Source: Pascua guehoae
Taxonomy: Eukaryota > Basidiomycota > Tremellomycetes > Trichosporonales > Trichosporonaceae
NCBI GenBank assembly: GCA_001600415.1
Contig: BCJX01000003.1
Span: 2,137,989-2,168,004 of the forward strand
Direction: 5' to 3'
DNA: 30,016 nt
Of the stretch, positions 8,013 to 16,864 are shown in pieces (position 1 is the stretch's first letter; each line of letters begins with the position of its first letter). The translations under genes and the position numbers were made by a program. The notes below the pieces were generated by a model. The model was not told the origin of the DNA, did not search any database, and worked only from the letters and a program-made list of their open reading frames with translations.

Positions 8013-10018
8013 ATGGTTCAGGAAACTTCCTACTCGCACATCGCGACAATGCTGGATGAAGCCGGAGCTGCACCGGATATCGCCGTTGAGGGTGCCACCA
8101 CCAATCGATTTCCATGTTCACACGTGTTGGTGGAAGGACGCGTGCCTCCGGCGGAATGTATTCCACCCCCTGGGCATCTCGCTATGTGTCTACTACCTGG
8201 GCTGTAAGCCGCTGACCGCACACCACATCCCGAGTGTGGACGACCGGTAATAGCTCCGTTTTCCCAAGCCAGAATGCTGATGGGTCACATGACCAGAACT
8301 TACTCAATGGTCTCCAAGTGCGCGCACTGTAAACCAAGCAGGCCTTGGGGGCTGACAGTACAGACAATTCCGCAATGGAAATCCTACTTTCATAACCCTC
8401 AGAGCGCACAGCTCGGCTTGGCCACTGCCAGTGTATTCTTCCCGGCTGTCGCCACTGCCTTTGTGGGCGACTGGATGTCTGCGAGGTTTGGTCGCAAGTA
8501 GGGAATTGTGCTGGGCGCCAGTCTTATTGTAAGTGATCAAGAGAGTCATGCCTTGAGTAAGTTGACGCTCGTCAGATTGTAGGATCCTTTGTCAATGCAT
8601 TCACGACGGATTTTTCCAGTAAGCACACTCCCGGGCGTGGCATAATGAAATGCTGACGCCCACCTCCAGTGTTCATCGGTTCCCCCTGGATTATCGGCGC
8701 ATGAGGAGGCATCACGAAAGGTGCGACATTCCATAAGAGTTGAGAACTAATCAAACAGTCGCTGCACCCGCGTTGCTCTATGAGATCGCCCACCCCCGCT
8801 TCCGCGCGACTCTGGGAGCGAGCTGTTGCGCCTTTGCATACGTCGGCGGTGTCTTTGTGGCCTGGATCTGTTTTGGAGGGCTGGACATCCAGAGCACCTG
8901 GTCGTGGCGGTTCCCGACGCCATTCCAACTCGCGGTCGTAATCTTGATCCTGCTGGATGTGCCCGAAACCCCCAGTTTTTGATGCGCCAGGGCAAAGAGG
9001 ACCGTGCGCTCGGGATCCTGGCAAAGCACCACGCCAACGGCCGTTCAGACGACCCGCTTGTTATGCACGAAATCAACGAGATCAAGGCGTCACTCGCGGC
9101 CGACGAGGTCAACAAGCAAACGTCGTATCTCGACTTTTTCCGCACGCCCGCCAACCGCCAGCGCCTGTTTGTCATTTGTGTCATTTCGGTGGGCACAAAC
9201 TGGGTCGGAAACGGTTTGTCAGCTAGTGAGTTGGTTTTGTCTCTCTCTGCATTGGCCTCTCGCTTACAGAGGACAGCTATCTCTCCCCCATTCTAAAGCT
9301 CGTGGGAATCACAAAGCCAATCGAGGTCAGCGCCAATAACGGCTGCTTGGCGCTCAGGAACCGTGAGTTTCTCACCTTTCACCAAGTGTAATTGAAGACT
9401 CGAGCTCACATCTGCAGTTGTCATTGCCTCTGTGGTTGCTCAGTTTGTCGACCGAATCGGACGCCGGCGGCTGTGGCTCACCTCGACCTCTGGCATGCTC
9501 CTCGCCTACTGCGTCATCACTGCGCTCTCAGCCTCGTTCGCCAAGACCCAAAACCGCCCAACGGGAATCGCTGTCATTCCCTTCCTGTTCATCTTCTTTG
9601 GCTTTTACGACATTGCGTGGACAATCCAGTGCTACTCGTACTCGACCGAAATCATCCCTTACAACCTCCGCACCAAAGGTCTCGCCATCTTTGTCTGTAT
9701 CCAGAACCTCGCACTCGCGTTCAACACGTACGTCAACCCCATCGCTCTCTCTCTGCAATCGCGTGGAAGTATTACACAGTGTACATTGCGACCCTCTCGG
9801 CGGTGCTTGTCATCATCTACTTTTACTTTCCCGAAATCAAGGGCCTCACCATTGACGAAATCTCGCTCGTCTTTGACCAAGGCCGCCGCGGTGACCGCAA
9901 CGAAGCGGTGGACCAGCTGCAGACCGCGGGCGAGTACAAGGGATCCGAGGTGGACGCTCTGGAGGAGCAAGACACCAAGCATGGCCAGGATGAATGGGTC
10001 GAGCACAGGAGGGTCTAG
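8013..10018 (+). pseudogene. MFS sugar transporter (lactose permease-like), disabled
   Basis: This would be a 12-helix major facilitator of the sugar-porter family at the plasma membrane. The exons read MVQETSYSHIATMLDEAG, WWKDACLRRNVFH, QNLLNGLQ-TIPQWKSYFHNP, GDWMSARFGRK, GIVLGASLI, VGSFVNAFTTDFS, APALLYEIAHPRFRATLGA, STWSWRFPTPFQL, RQGKEDRALGILAKHHANG, VDRIGRRRLWLTSTSGMLLA, PYNLRTKGLAIFV and TKGLTID-type PEIKGLTIDEISLVF. Introns of 45-70 nt are intact (e.g. 8204-8272, 8318-8363). Lesions are TGG to TAG after GRFGRK (8499-8501), GGA to TGA in the GAGG turn (8702-8704), a 1-nt deletion in the PESPRFL equivalent (about 8975) that shifts frame, a CT-repeat slip of 2 nt (about 9744-9754), and a probable frameshift near 8100-8130. 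The C-terminal frame ends at TAG 10016-10018. The rest is well conserved, so the inactivation looks recent. Several independent lesions make sequencing error an unlikely sole cause. Confidence 0.85.
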
Positions 10019-10693
10019 CTGGGGACTGTGCGACGAGTGGCTGCGGGTTGATAAGATTATGCGAGTAAAAACAGTGGCCGTATACGGCCGTGCAAGTTGT
10101 GCATGTAACATGAAAAGCACCCAGTTGATAAAAGTGGCCACACAATCTGTTCGATCCGTCGAAGAGCGAGCGACCAACGTGGCTACTGGCCCCCATCACC
10201 CCACGACGAGGCCCTCAAACTAACTACCCGAGCAACCAACTGATAGAACCCAAAAGGTCCTTTTCGTCCCTGTTGGTCCGTTTGCTGCTCCTTGCTATTC
10301 CCTTCTTCGCTGCTTCTTGGCGGATAGTTTGCTAGGGTGAAACTATTCATCCCTACCATAAACCACCACGCGGAGGGGATTTAATAGCGCGGATGCCCAT
10401 TTGGCGGAAGAGAATGGTGTACCATGCGAGTGCCACTTTATTTTTGGCGACGACAAGGTCCGGCCGACGGGCTCTCTTCCAATGTCCGCGCTGGGCCCCA
10501 CAGCGGAGACGACCGCGCCGCCCTCGTTGGAACCATGCGGGTACAGCGCCAACTTCTGCACACTCGACCCCATTGCCATTGCTTCAACAAAACCGCCCGT
10601 CCCTCGTGAGCAGCTCTCCTCTTCTCTCTCTCCACTCACTTTATCGTCGTTCTCTTCACGCTTACAGCAGCCCCAGTTTGCACACTTTTAGCC
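10019..10693. other. Intergenic; promoter of the aminopeptidase
   Basis: Holds the 3' flank of the transporter relic and the promoter/leader of the gene at 10694. A CT-rich tract at about 10610-10650 and a GCTTACAG sequence shortly before the ATG suggest a pyrimidine-rich leader, perhaps with a 5' UTR intron. A 97-codon frame at 10401-10691 lacks recognisable similarity and is not called. Confidence 0.5.
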
Positions 10694-12479
10694 ATGGTAC
10701 GTCCCATGACGCGTCTCGCCCGTCCTGTCCTGCGCCAGAGCCGGGCCTTGACTGTCCCCGCCTCCGTCCGGGCGCTGTCGGTGGCTCGGAGCGTCAGCCG
10801 CCCGCGGACAGCCCAACCTGCACTGGCGTCTACCTCGCGTCTGTGGCTCCGGGACCTCTCTCACGCCGCGCAGACATCTATCCCCCCCAACCCTCTCCCG
10901 GCCACCAAAGTCTCGACGGTCGCTCCCAGCGGCGGCCGCATCGAGGGCGTCGACGCCGTCGTGATTGGTGTCGCGAGCACGTCGGAGAACGGACCGCAGC
11001 TCGCTACTGCCGACCGCGCGTTTGCGGCTGAGCGCGCGTCGACGCTTGCGCAGCAGCTCGGCAAGCTCGGGTTCAAGGGCAAGCAGGGCTCGGTCGTCTC
11101 GTTGCCAGGCGGCGACAATGACCCGGCCCCCGTGCTCATCTTTGCCGGTCTCGGAGAGCAGGGCGAGGGCGGCTTCAAGCCCGAGACGCTGAGGCGCGCT
11201 GCTGGGTCTGCAGTCCGCACCGCCAGCGGCATGGAGGCTGCGACTGTCGCCGTTGCGCTCCCTACGCCCAACGCCGAGTCGCTCGCGGCCGTCACTGAGG
11301 GTGCGAGCCTCGGCGCGTACGCTTGGAACAGCTACAAGTCCAAGGACACGACGGCGCCGGTCGGTGCGATCCAGATTGTGGCCGAGCGCAATGCCGAAAA
11401 CGACGAGACGATCCGCCGCGCCGAGATTGCCGCCCGCCACGTCAAGCACGCGCGCGACCTCGTCAACACGCCCCCCTGCGACCTGTACCCTGCGACGTTT
11501 GCCGAGCGCGCGGGCGTCGTGGCCAAGGACATTGAGGGCGTCACTGTCGAGGTGTGGGACGAGGAGCGTCTGCGCCAGGAAAAGTGCGGCGGCCTCGTCG
11601 GTGTCGGCCAGGGCTCGATCCGCCCACCGCGTCTTGTCAAGGTCGCGTACACCCCCGCCGGCATCGACGGCGCCAAGCACCTCGCGATTGTCGGCAAGGG
11701 CGTGACGTTTGACTCTGGAGGTCTGTCCCTCAAGCCGTCGGCCAAGATGTACGAGATGAAGGGCGACATGGGCGGTGCCGCAGCCACCCTCCACGCCGTC
11801 CTCGCGGCGGCCGAGCAAAAGCTCCCCGTGCGCGTGACGGGCTGGCTGTGTCTGGCCGAGAACATGCCGAGCGGGTCGGCACTCAAGAACGGCGACGTCA
11901 TCCGCCAGCGCACCGGCACCACGGTCGAGATTCACAACACGGACGCCGAGGGCCGCTTGGTCCTCGCCGACGGCCTCGCGGTGGCCCAGTCGCGCGAGAC
12001 CGGGTACGGCACAGAGGACGCCGACCCCGACCTCCTCGTCGACATTGCCACCCTCACCGGCGCCGCCCTGGCTGCCCTCGGCATGCGCACCGCCGGTCTC
12101 ATGGGCGACGAAAAGGCCATCAAGGCCGTCGAGCGCGCGTCGGCCGTCACGGGCGAGCCATTCTGGGCAATGCCCTTCCCCGAAGAGCTCCTCGAGGACA
12201 TGAAGAGCACCACCGCAGACCTCAAGAACATTGGCTCCGTCCCCTACGGCGGCATGCTCAAGGCCGGCGTCTTCGTAAGTTTTTGTTGTTGAAGGAAAGA
12301 CCAGACACTGACACATTCTACAGCTGCAGCAGTTTGCCGGCAAGAAGGGCAACTGGGCCCACTTGGACATTGCCGGCCCCGCCGACAACTTTTCCAAGCC
12401 TTGGGGCTTTACGTCGACCGAGGGCACTGGCTTTGGCGTGCGCACGCTCGTCAAGCTCGCCGAGCAGCTCTCCTCTTGA
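10694..12479 (+). CDS. Leucine aminopeptidase (peptidase family M17), mitochondrial-type
   Basis: Two-metal aminopeptidase that removes N-terminal residues from peptides; M17 enzymes are hexamers. Exon 1 is 10694-12274, the intron is 12275-12323 (GTAAGT, CTGAC, TACAG), and exon 2 is 12324-12479, giving 578 residues. All catalytic residues are visible: Lys and Asp in GKGVTFDSGG (about 334-343), Asp in KGDMGGAAA (about 357), and Asp, Glu and Arg in NTDAEGRL (about 415-422). An N-terminal M17 macro-like domain lies at about 75-230, with a glycine-rich GLGEQGEGGF. Residues 1-70 are rich in Arg, Ser and Ala with almost no acidic residues (MTRLARPVLRQSRALTV), a typical mitochondrial presequence. 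ATG context GCCATGG supports the start. The length is slightly above the bacterial form because of this leader. Housekeeping; no damage seen. Many fungal M17 enzymes are annotated as cytosol aminopeptidase, so the location rests on the presequence only. Confidence 0.93.
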
Positions 12480-12686
12480 GCCCCGACTAGGTGGCGGAGC
12501 GTTCATTAGTGGTATCAGTCGACGTAGTGGGTGGCAACTAGGGTGGGGTGGGAATCCCCTGATGCATATTATAGCAGTTATTGTCCTCCATGATCTTAAT
12601 CTGACCATGCCTGTGACGCTACCACTCCGGCTGCCCGCCTGTGGGATCCGTTTCATCTCCTATGAGTAATCTCACAGAACAGCCCC
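12480..12686. other. Intergenic
   Basis: 3' flank of the aminopeptidase and 5' flank of the first tRNA. Nothing else recognised. Confidence 0.5.
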
Positions 12687-12769
12687 ATCGCTATGGCCAA
12701 GTGGGACGGCGCCAGGCTCATACCATCGGTGCAACCTGGAGATCGCAGGATCGAAACCTGCTGGCGATA
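12687..12769 (+). tRNA. tRNA-Met(CAT), initiator-like, with 11-nt intron
   Basis: A complete cloverleaf folds: acceptor ATCGCTA/TGGCGAT (7 bp), D stem GCC/GGC with A14, GG and A21 in the loop, and anticodon stem CCAGG/CCTGG. The loop is CTCATA, then an intron CCATCGGTGCA after position 37, then A38. The variable loop is AGATC and the T stem is GCAGG/CCTGC. The T loop is ATCGAAA, with A54 and A60 instead of T54 and a pyrimidine, and the first acceptor pair is A1:U72; both are hallmarks of eukaryotic initiator tRNA. The third anticodon-stem pair is A:U, so the usual initiator run of three G:C pairs is incomplete. A TTTTT stop for RNA polymerase III follows within 10 nt. Confidence 0.85.
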
Positions 12770-12773
12770 TTCG

Positions 12774-12778
12774 TTTTT
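12774..12778 (+). terminator. Pol III terminator of tRNA-Met copy 1
   Basis: Run of five T directly downstream of the tRNA (ATTCGTTTTTGA). Confidence 0.65.
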
Positions 12779-13042
12779 GATACGCAATGAACTGTGGGCG
12801 GACATGCAATCCACGCGGGGTGATGGATGTGAGTCACAGTACCATCTCACTCGTACTTTGTTGTCCACCAGGAGTACACCCCGGCTTATCAAGACTCGCC
12901 CTCGAGCTTTACCGCCCTCATGCCCAATTGCAGGCCATCCATCCATATTGTCGTCTCCCAATGCCAAGAGCACTCCAGTCGAAGCTCTTGCATCCGCATT
13001 GATATGTTTCATCCCGTACGCCCAGTATCACAGAACAGTTCA

Positions 13043-13122
13043 ATCGCTATGGCCAAGCGGGACGGCGCCAGGCTCATACTATCGCAACCTGGAGATCGCA
13101 GGATCGAAACCTGCTGGCGATA
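13043..13122 (+). tRNA. tRNA-Met(CAT), initiator-like, with 8-nt intron
   Basis: Same tRNA as at 12687, in direct orientation 356 bp downstream. The mature bodies differ at one D-loop base (AAGCGGGA here, AAGTGGGA there). The intron is CTATCGCA instead of CCATCGGTGCA. A1:U72, A54 and A60 are retained. The 5' flank CACAGAACAG and the 3' flank TTTCGTTTTTG are shared with the first copy, so the duplication includes a little flanking sequence. Confidence 0.85.
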
Positions 13123-13805
13123 TTTCGTTTTTGGGGCAGAGTGGTAAGGGGACGTCGACCGTGCGGGCAGCGTCCTGGCGCTGACGATTGCGCTCCTGCA
13201 TTCTCCTCCAGACCAAACCTTGATTCAATCCTAACTCGACCTTTGTCCCCAACAACCCACAAAGGGGAGAAGTACACAAGCGCCGTCGTATGAATGCTCA
13301 ACTGGACAGTCGAGAGTTGAGCGCTCACAGGGGGGGAATGAAATGTCTCCCCTCCGCACATTGCTATGATTAGATATGTCTCGTCCCCTGCCCATGGCGA
13401 TCCATATGCCCACATAGACTAGGAGCAGTCGACCAAGTGGCGGATAAACCGGGGTGCCGGGCTCTGCGCATTGTAGATGCCTCATGATGCCCTAAGACGG
13501 GCGTTACGATGTTCAACCGCGAGGTCATAGTATCCGCAGATAACAGCGTGCGCGCCCCTGGAGCCCACTGGTACCGGGAAGCGGCAGACGACGTCAGTGG
13601 ACATCAGTGCGGTCCAGACGCCACCAGTCAAATTACAATTTCCGCGATCTGCGAGCGCAACTGGTTAGTTTGCAGTCACGTTGTGGGACCAAGACGTATG
13701 CGCACGGCGCGCGCCCAAGACATATGTGCACCGGCACTGTGCATGACCCTATGCGTTTTTTAAATCTCTGATGGTGATAGCAGAGTACGTGCGTGGTGAC
13801 GCCGT
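13123..13805. other. Intergenic between tRNA-Met and ILV6
   Basis: No gene seen. A small hairpin (GCTCAACT 13296-13303 with AGTTGAGC 13315-13322) is present. The right end is the 3' flank of ILV6. Confidence 0.5.
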
Positions 13806-15572
13806 CTATCCGGGGGGGAGGAGGGAGAGGTCCATGGCCTCGGCGGCCACGGCGGGCTCGTCCTCTTCCGTGTACCGCGAGATGGGGGTGCGGGGGAGCA
13901 TCATGACGCCTGCGGGGGTTAGTATGAGACCTGCTGTGGTGGGGATGACTCACCCGAACGTGCGGCCTCGAGGACACCAAAGTGGCGAATGAGGCCGAGG
14001 AAGGCCTCGACACGGCTCGACTTTGCCGTGAGCTCGACAATGCAGCTCTCCTCTGCAACGTCGACGATGCGGCCGCCAAACTGCTCGGCGAGCGTCTTGA
14101 TGGCCGACAGGTGGAGGTTTTTGGCAATGAGCGCCTCCGAGGGCGAAATGTTGGTGCGGCGCGAAGGGTACAGCTCGCCCTTGACGCCCTTTGGCAGGCC
14201 GGCAGCAGCACCCGACTCGGCTCCCGCCGCCGATGACTCTCCCGCCGCCTCAAAGTTGCGCACCATCTTCTCCTCGGCCGCCTGCAGCGTCTCGCTGCCC
14301 TCGGCCACCGTCACGGGGCTGAGCTGCTCGGAGGCAAACTCGGGGCCGAGAATGGAAATCTTGGCAAGCAGCAGCTCGCGCTCAATCACAGACGTGTTGG
14401 TGTAGTCGAGCACGGCCCACACGGGCACCAGGTCCTCGAGCTGCCGGCGCGCCTGCTCAATCACGCCGTCCTGGCCCTTGAGCACAATGGACATGCGCGA
14501 AAGGTCGCGGATCTCGGTCTGGCACACGACAAGCGAGTCTAAGTGTTAGTGTGTGCGAGGTGGGGGTGTAGATTGCGGGGTGGGCAGTATATGGCTGCTG
14601 TGGCAGCCATTTCCCGATGATGCCGCCAATCGAGGGCACAACCTCTCCTGAGAGCGCCGTCAAGCCCGTGTAACGTCAAGCCCGTGTAAAACCCCTCCAT
14701 AAAGAAGGGTACACCTCAAGAGGCCCGGGAAACGCCTCTGGCTGTGACCACAGCTCCCAGCGCGGTTTCAACCTCGTACTCAACCCCCCCCCCCCCCCCC
14801 CCGCGGTCAAACCGGCCGCCGTTCAAACCAGCCCTCATCGCGCCCTTGGGTACAACCAAACTCACCAATGTTGAAACCACGGCCGGCAAGAATACCCGAC
14901 ACACGCGACAGGACACCAGGCTCGTTCTGCACGAGACAGTTGAGGAGATGGCGCTTGAACGGCTCGGCGCTCGGGGGCGGCGTGTTGTAGAGAATGTTGG
15001 TGACAGCCTCCTCGGCGCTGGGTGCGCGCGGCGTCTGGATGAGGGGGGGGGGCAGGCGCCTCGAGACCGCGTGCATCTTGTCTGCGGTGGTGGGGGGGGG
15101 TTCGAGAGGGGTGCGTAGCTGGGGATGATAGTACACGCCTGGGGGGGNNNNNNNNNNNNNNNNNNNNNNNNNNNNNNNNNNNNNNNNNNNNNNNNNNNNN
15201 NNNNNNNGGGGGGCATGGGACTGGAGTGGTGGAAATGGTTTGCGCGACGATCAGAGGCTCGGACGGGGTGACTCGCCGTGACATGCAGTGTCCGTGCAAG
15301 TCACCCAGTTTCCACCACACCACCACCCACCACACCACCACCCACCACACCATCATGTAATCGCCCCGCCCCATACCTCCTGCGACGCATCGCAACCCCG
15401 GCGCCCTTGTCCACTTGACAACCTCAAACCCCAAACTCGCCCAACACTCACAGTCAAGAGCACTCGTGCTGTCGTCGATGGGCTTGGGGCCGCCCGACCG
15501 GGCAGCAGAGGTCGCAAACCCGCGCGCGAGGGATGCCGGCAGGCGCGCTTGCCTGAGGGCGGAGAGGGACAT
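13806..15572 (-). CDS. ILV6: Acetolactate synthase regulatory (small) subunit
   Basis: Regulatory partner of the Ilv2 catalytic subunit in valine, leucine and isoleucine synthesis; in yeast it acts in mitochondria and gives valine feedback inhibition. Exons are 15572-15452, 15081-14866, 14538-13955/54 and 13909-13806; all junctions are GT-AG and in phase, giving 341 residues. Residues 1-30 (MSLSALRQARLPASLARGFA) form a mitochondrial presequence. SAEEAVTNILYNTPPP is the fungal ILV6 signature. The ACT domain runs through NCLVQNEPGVLSRVSGILAG and RGFNIDSLVVCQTE to LSRMSIVLKG. After an Ala/Glu/Gly-rich insert typical of fungal subunits comes the C-terminal domain (ISPSEALIAKNLHLSA, GGRIVDV, FGVLEAARSGVMMLPRTPI). 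Intron 1 (15082-15451) contains the 60-N gap. Intron 2 (14539-14865, 327 nt) contains a 19-nt C run on the plus strand. Coding exons are undamaged. Confidence 0.93.
14784..14802. repeat. Poly-C run, 19 nt, in ILV6 intron 2
   Basis: Uninterrupted C homopolymer on the plus strand, so a G run in the ILV6 pre-mRNA. It lies well away from both splice sites. Confidence 0.9.
15148..15207. other. Assembly gap (60 N) between G runs
   Basis: Sixty N flanked by GGGGGGG on the left and GGGGGG on the right, inside ILV6 intron 1. Most likely a poly-G tract that could not be assembled; true size unknown. Confidence 0.95.
15312..15352. repeat. 15-bp minisatellite in ILV6 intron 1
   Basis: Unit CCACCACACCACCAC repeated about 2.7 times, next to the assembly gap. 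Confidence 0.85.
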
Positions 15573-15699
15573 TGTCGGTGGGTGTGGTGGTGGGGGAGAT
15601 GCAGAAGTTGACAAGGGGTCGAGAGGGAGAGAGTCGTACTCGAGATTGATTGCGTGCAGCCAGACTTTGTTAGCCGGCTGTGAGCGCTCTGTCTGTCCC

Positions 15700-15725
15700 T
15701 GGGCTGGGCTGGGCTGGGCTGGGCT
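15700..15725. repeat. (GGGCT)5 array upstream of ILV6
   Basis: Five GGG runs separated by CT, 128-153 bp upstream of the ILV6 ATG. The plus strand could form a G-quadruplex; the ILV6-sense strand reads (AGCCC)n. Confidence 0.85.
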
Positions 15726-16444
15726 GTCGGTCGTCTGATTTCAGCGTTCGAGTCGGAAAAGGCGAATCGGGCCCCAGGCGGAGCTCTAGTCAGTTCAACG
15801 CCAGCCGCCCATCTCAGCCGACCAGCCGCCCGTAATGATAAGGAACAAATTAATGACGTGTATGATACCATTCCCACTTTTCAACCCAGCCCTCGGCGCC
15901 TCCCTCGGCTGCGCACTGGTTGCAGAGCACGACTTAGGCGATGCACCTGCGGGCAAGTGACATGTTGAGACGCCGACGGTGAATTGGAGTCGAAGAGGCG
16001 TCAATACTAGGGGAGCAAAAGCGGGCATGGTGCGCAGAGCGACCGACTCGACAGTGCAAACATGTGTTGTGGGAGTGAAGAAACATGATCAAACGTTGGA
16101 GACGCGTCAACCCCCACACTGACTTTAATACAAGCTTGGACACGCGCGCTGGCCAGAGGCCGCTCCTAACACCTTGAGCCGGGATAGTGTCCGGAGGCTC
16201 GTGCTCTCGGGCGGGTCATACGTCGTGGACACCATGTGGGGCCCATTCGATGTCGCGAGGGTTGGTGGTTATCTCTGAGAAATGGCAAGGACTGGCGGAG
16301 CAAGTTTCACCGTGCGTATCGTGTCATGTCTAAGGCCCTATGGGAGTAGATATTGTATAACACGCAGTGGACCAGAAGTGCGAGGAGAGTTGAGGACCTG
16401 CTTCACGGGCTTGTGACGTGGGTTTGCACGTCAGCGTCCAGGAG

Positions 16445-16492
16445 CGGCCTAGGCATCTCAACGTTCGTAACCACGCTGAGATGCCTCGGCCG
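16445..16492. repeat. 19-bp inverted repeat (hairpin)
   Basis: Arms CGGCCTAGGCATCTCAACG (16445-16463) and CGCTGAGATGCCTCGGCCG (16474-16492) pair at 17 of 19 positions around a 10-nt loop TTCGTAACCA. There is no T run after it and no gene to terminate. Function unknown. Confidence 0.85.
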
Positions 16493-16793
16493 ATAATATG
16501 GAGGTGCTTTGATACACCCCTCTATCCCCATACCAACTCGCAGCCGTCCCCCATCACCAGTCTTTTCGTGGTGTGCTGGGGAGGTTTGGCACTTTGAGAA
16601 GGCCTCAGAACCATCGTTCTGATTACGAGTTGGATGTGAACGTCATTCCAGAGACCTCCCGCTTCCAAGTCCGTTGCTTATTGGCACATTGTCCATCACA
16701 CAACAGCACAACGGCAAGCTCCCTTGCTCCTCTGCTCCCCCGACTATTCTACGACACCAAAAACGTAAGCCATGAGACCTGGTCTATGGAGAG

Positions 16794-16864
16794 TACATCG
16801 TAGGAGAGTCGAACTCCTGCCGCCACTATGGCAAAGTGGCATGATACCGTTTCACCAACGATGT
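16794..16864 (-). tRNA. tRNA-Gly(GCC)
   Basis: On the minus strand: acceptor ACATCGT/ACGATGT (7 bp) plus discriminator A; D loop with GTGAAACGGTATCAT. The anticodon stem is CCACT/AGTGG with loop TTGCCAT, anticodon GCC. A four-base variable loop is typical for Gly. The T arm is AGGAG-TTCGACT-CTCCT. Length is 71 nt with no intron. A T run (TTTTT in minus sense, near 16757-16761) lies about 30 nt downstream and could end transcription. Confidence 0.88.

Larger units (their letters stand above)
15573..16793. other. ILV6 promoter side and gene-free spacer
   Basis: About 1.2 kb without a supportable protein gene. The left part is the ILV6 promoter with the GGGCT array. A long hairpin lies at 16445-16492 (listed separately). 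Confidence 0.5.

Noticed and set aside
10401..10691. 97-codon frame just upstream of the aminopeptidase
   Set aside because: No similarity recognised, and it runs into the pyrimidine-rich leader; more likely promoter sequence.
10688..12454. 588-codon open frame on the minus strand, antisense to the aminopeptidase
   Set aside because: It mirrors the GC-rich codon pattern of the plus-strand gene, lacks any recognisable domain, and crosses the real intron and stop of the M17 gene, whose catalytic motifs are complete.
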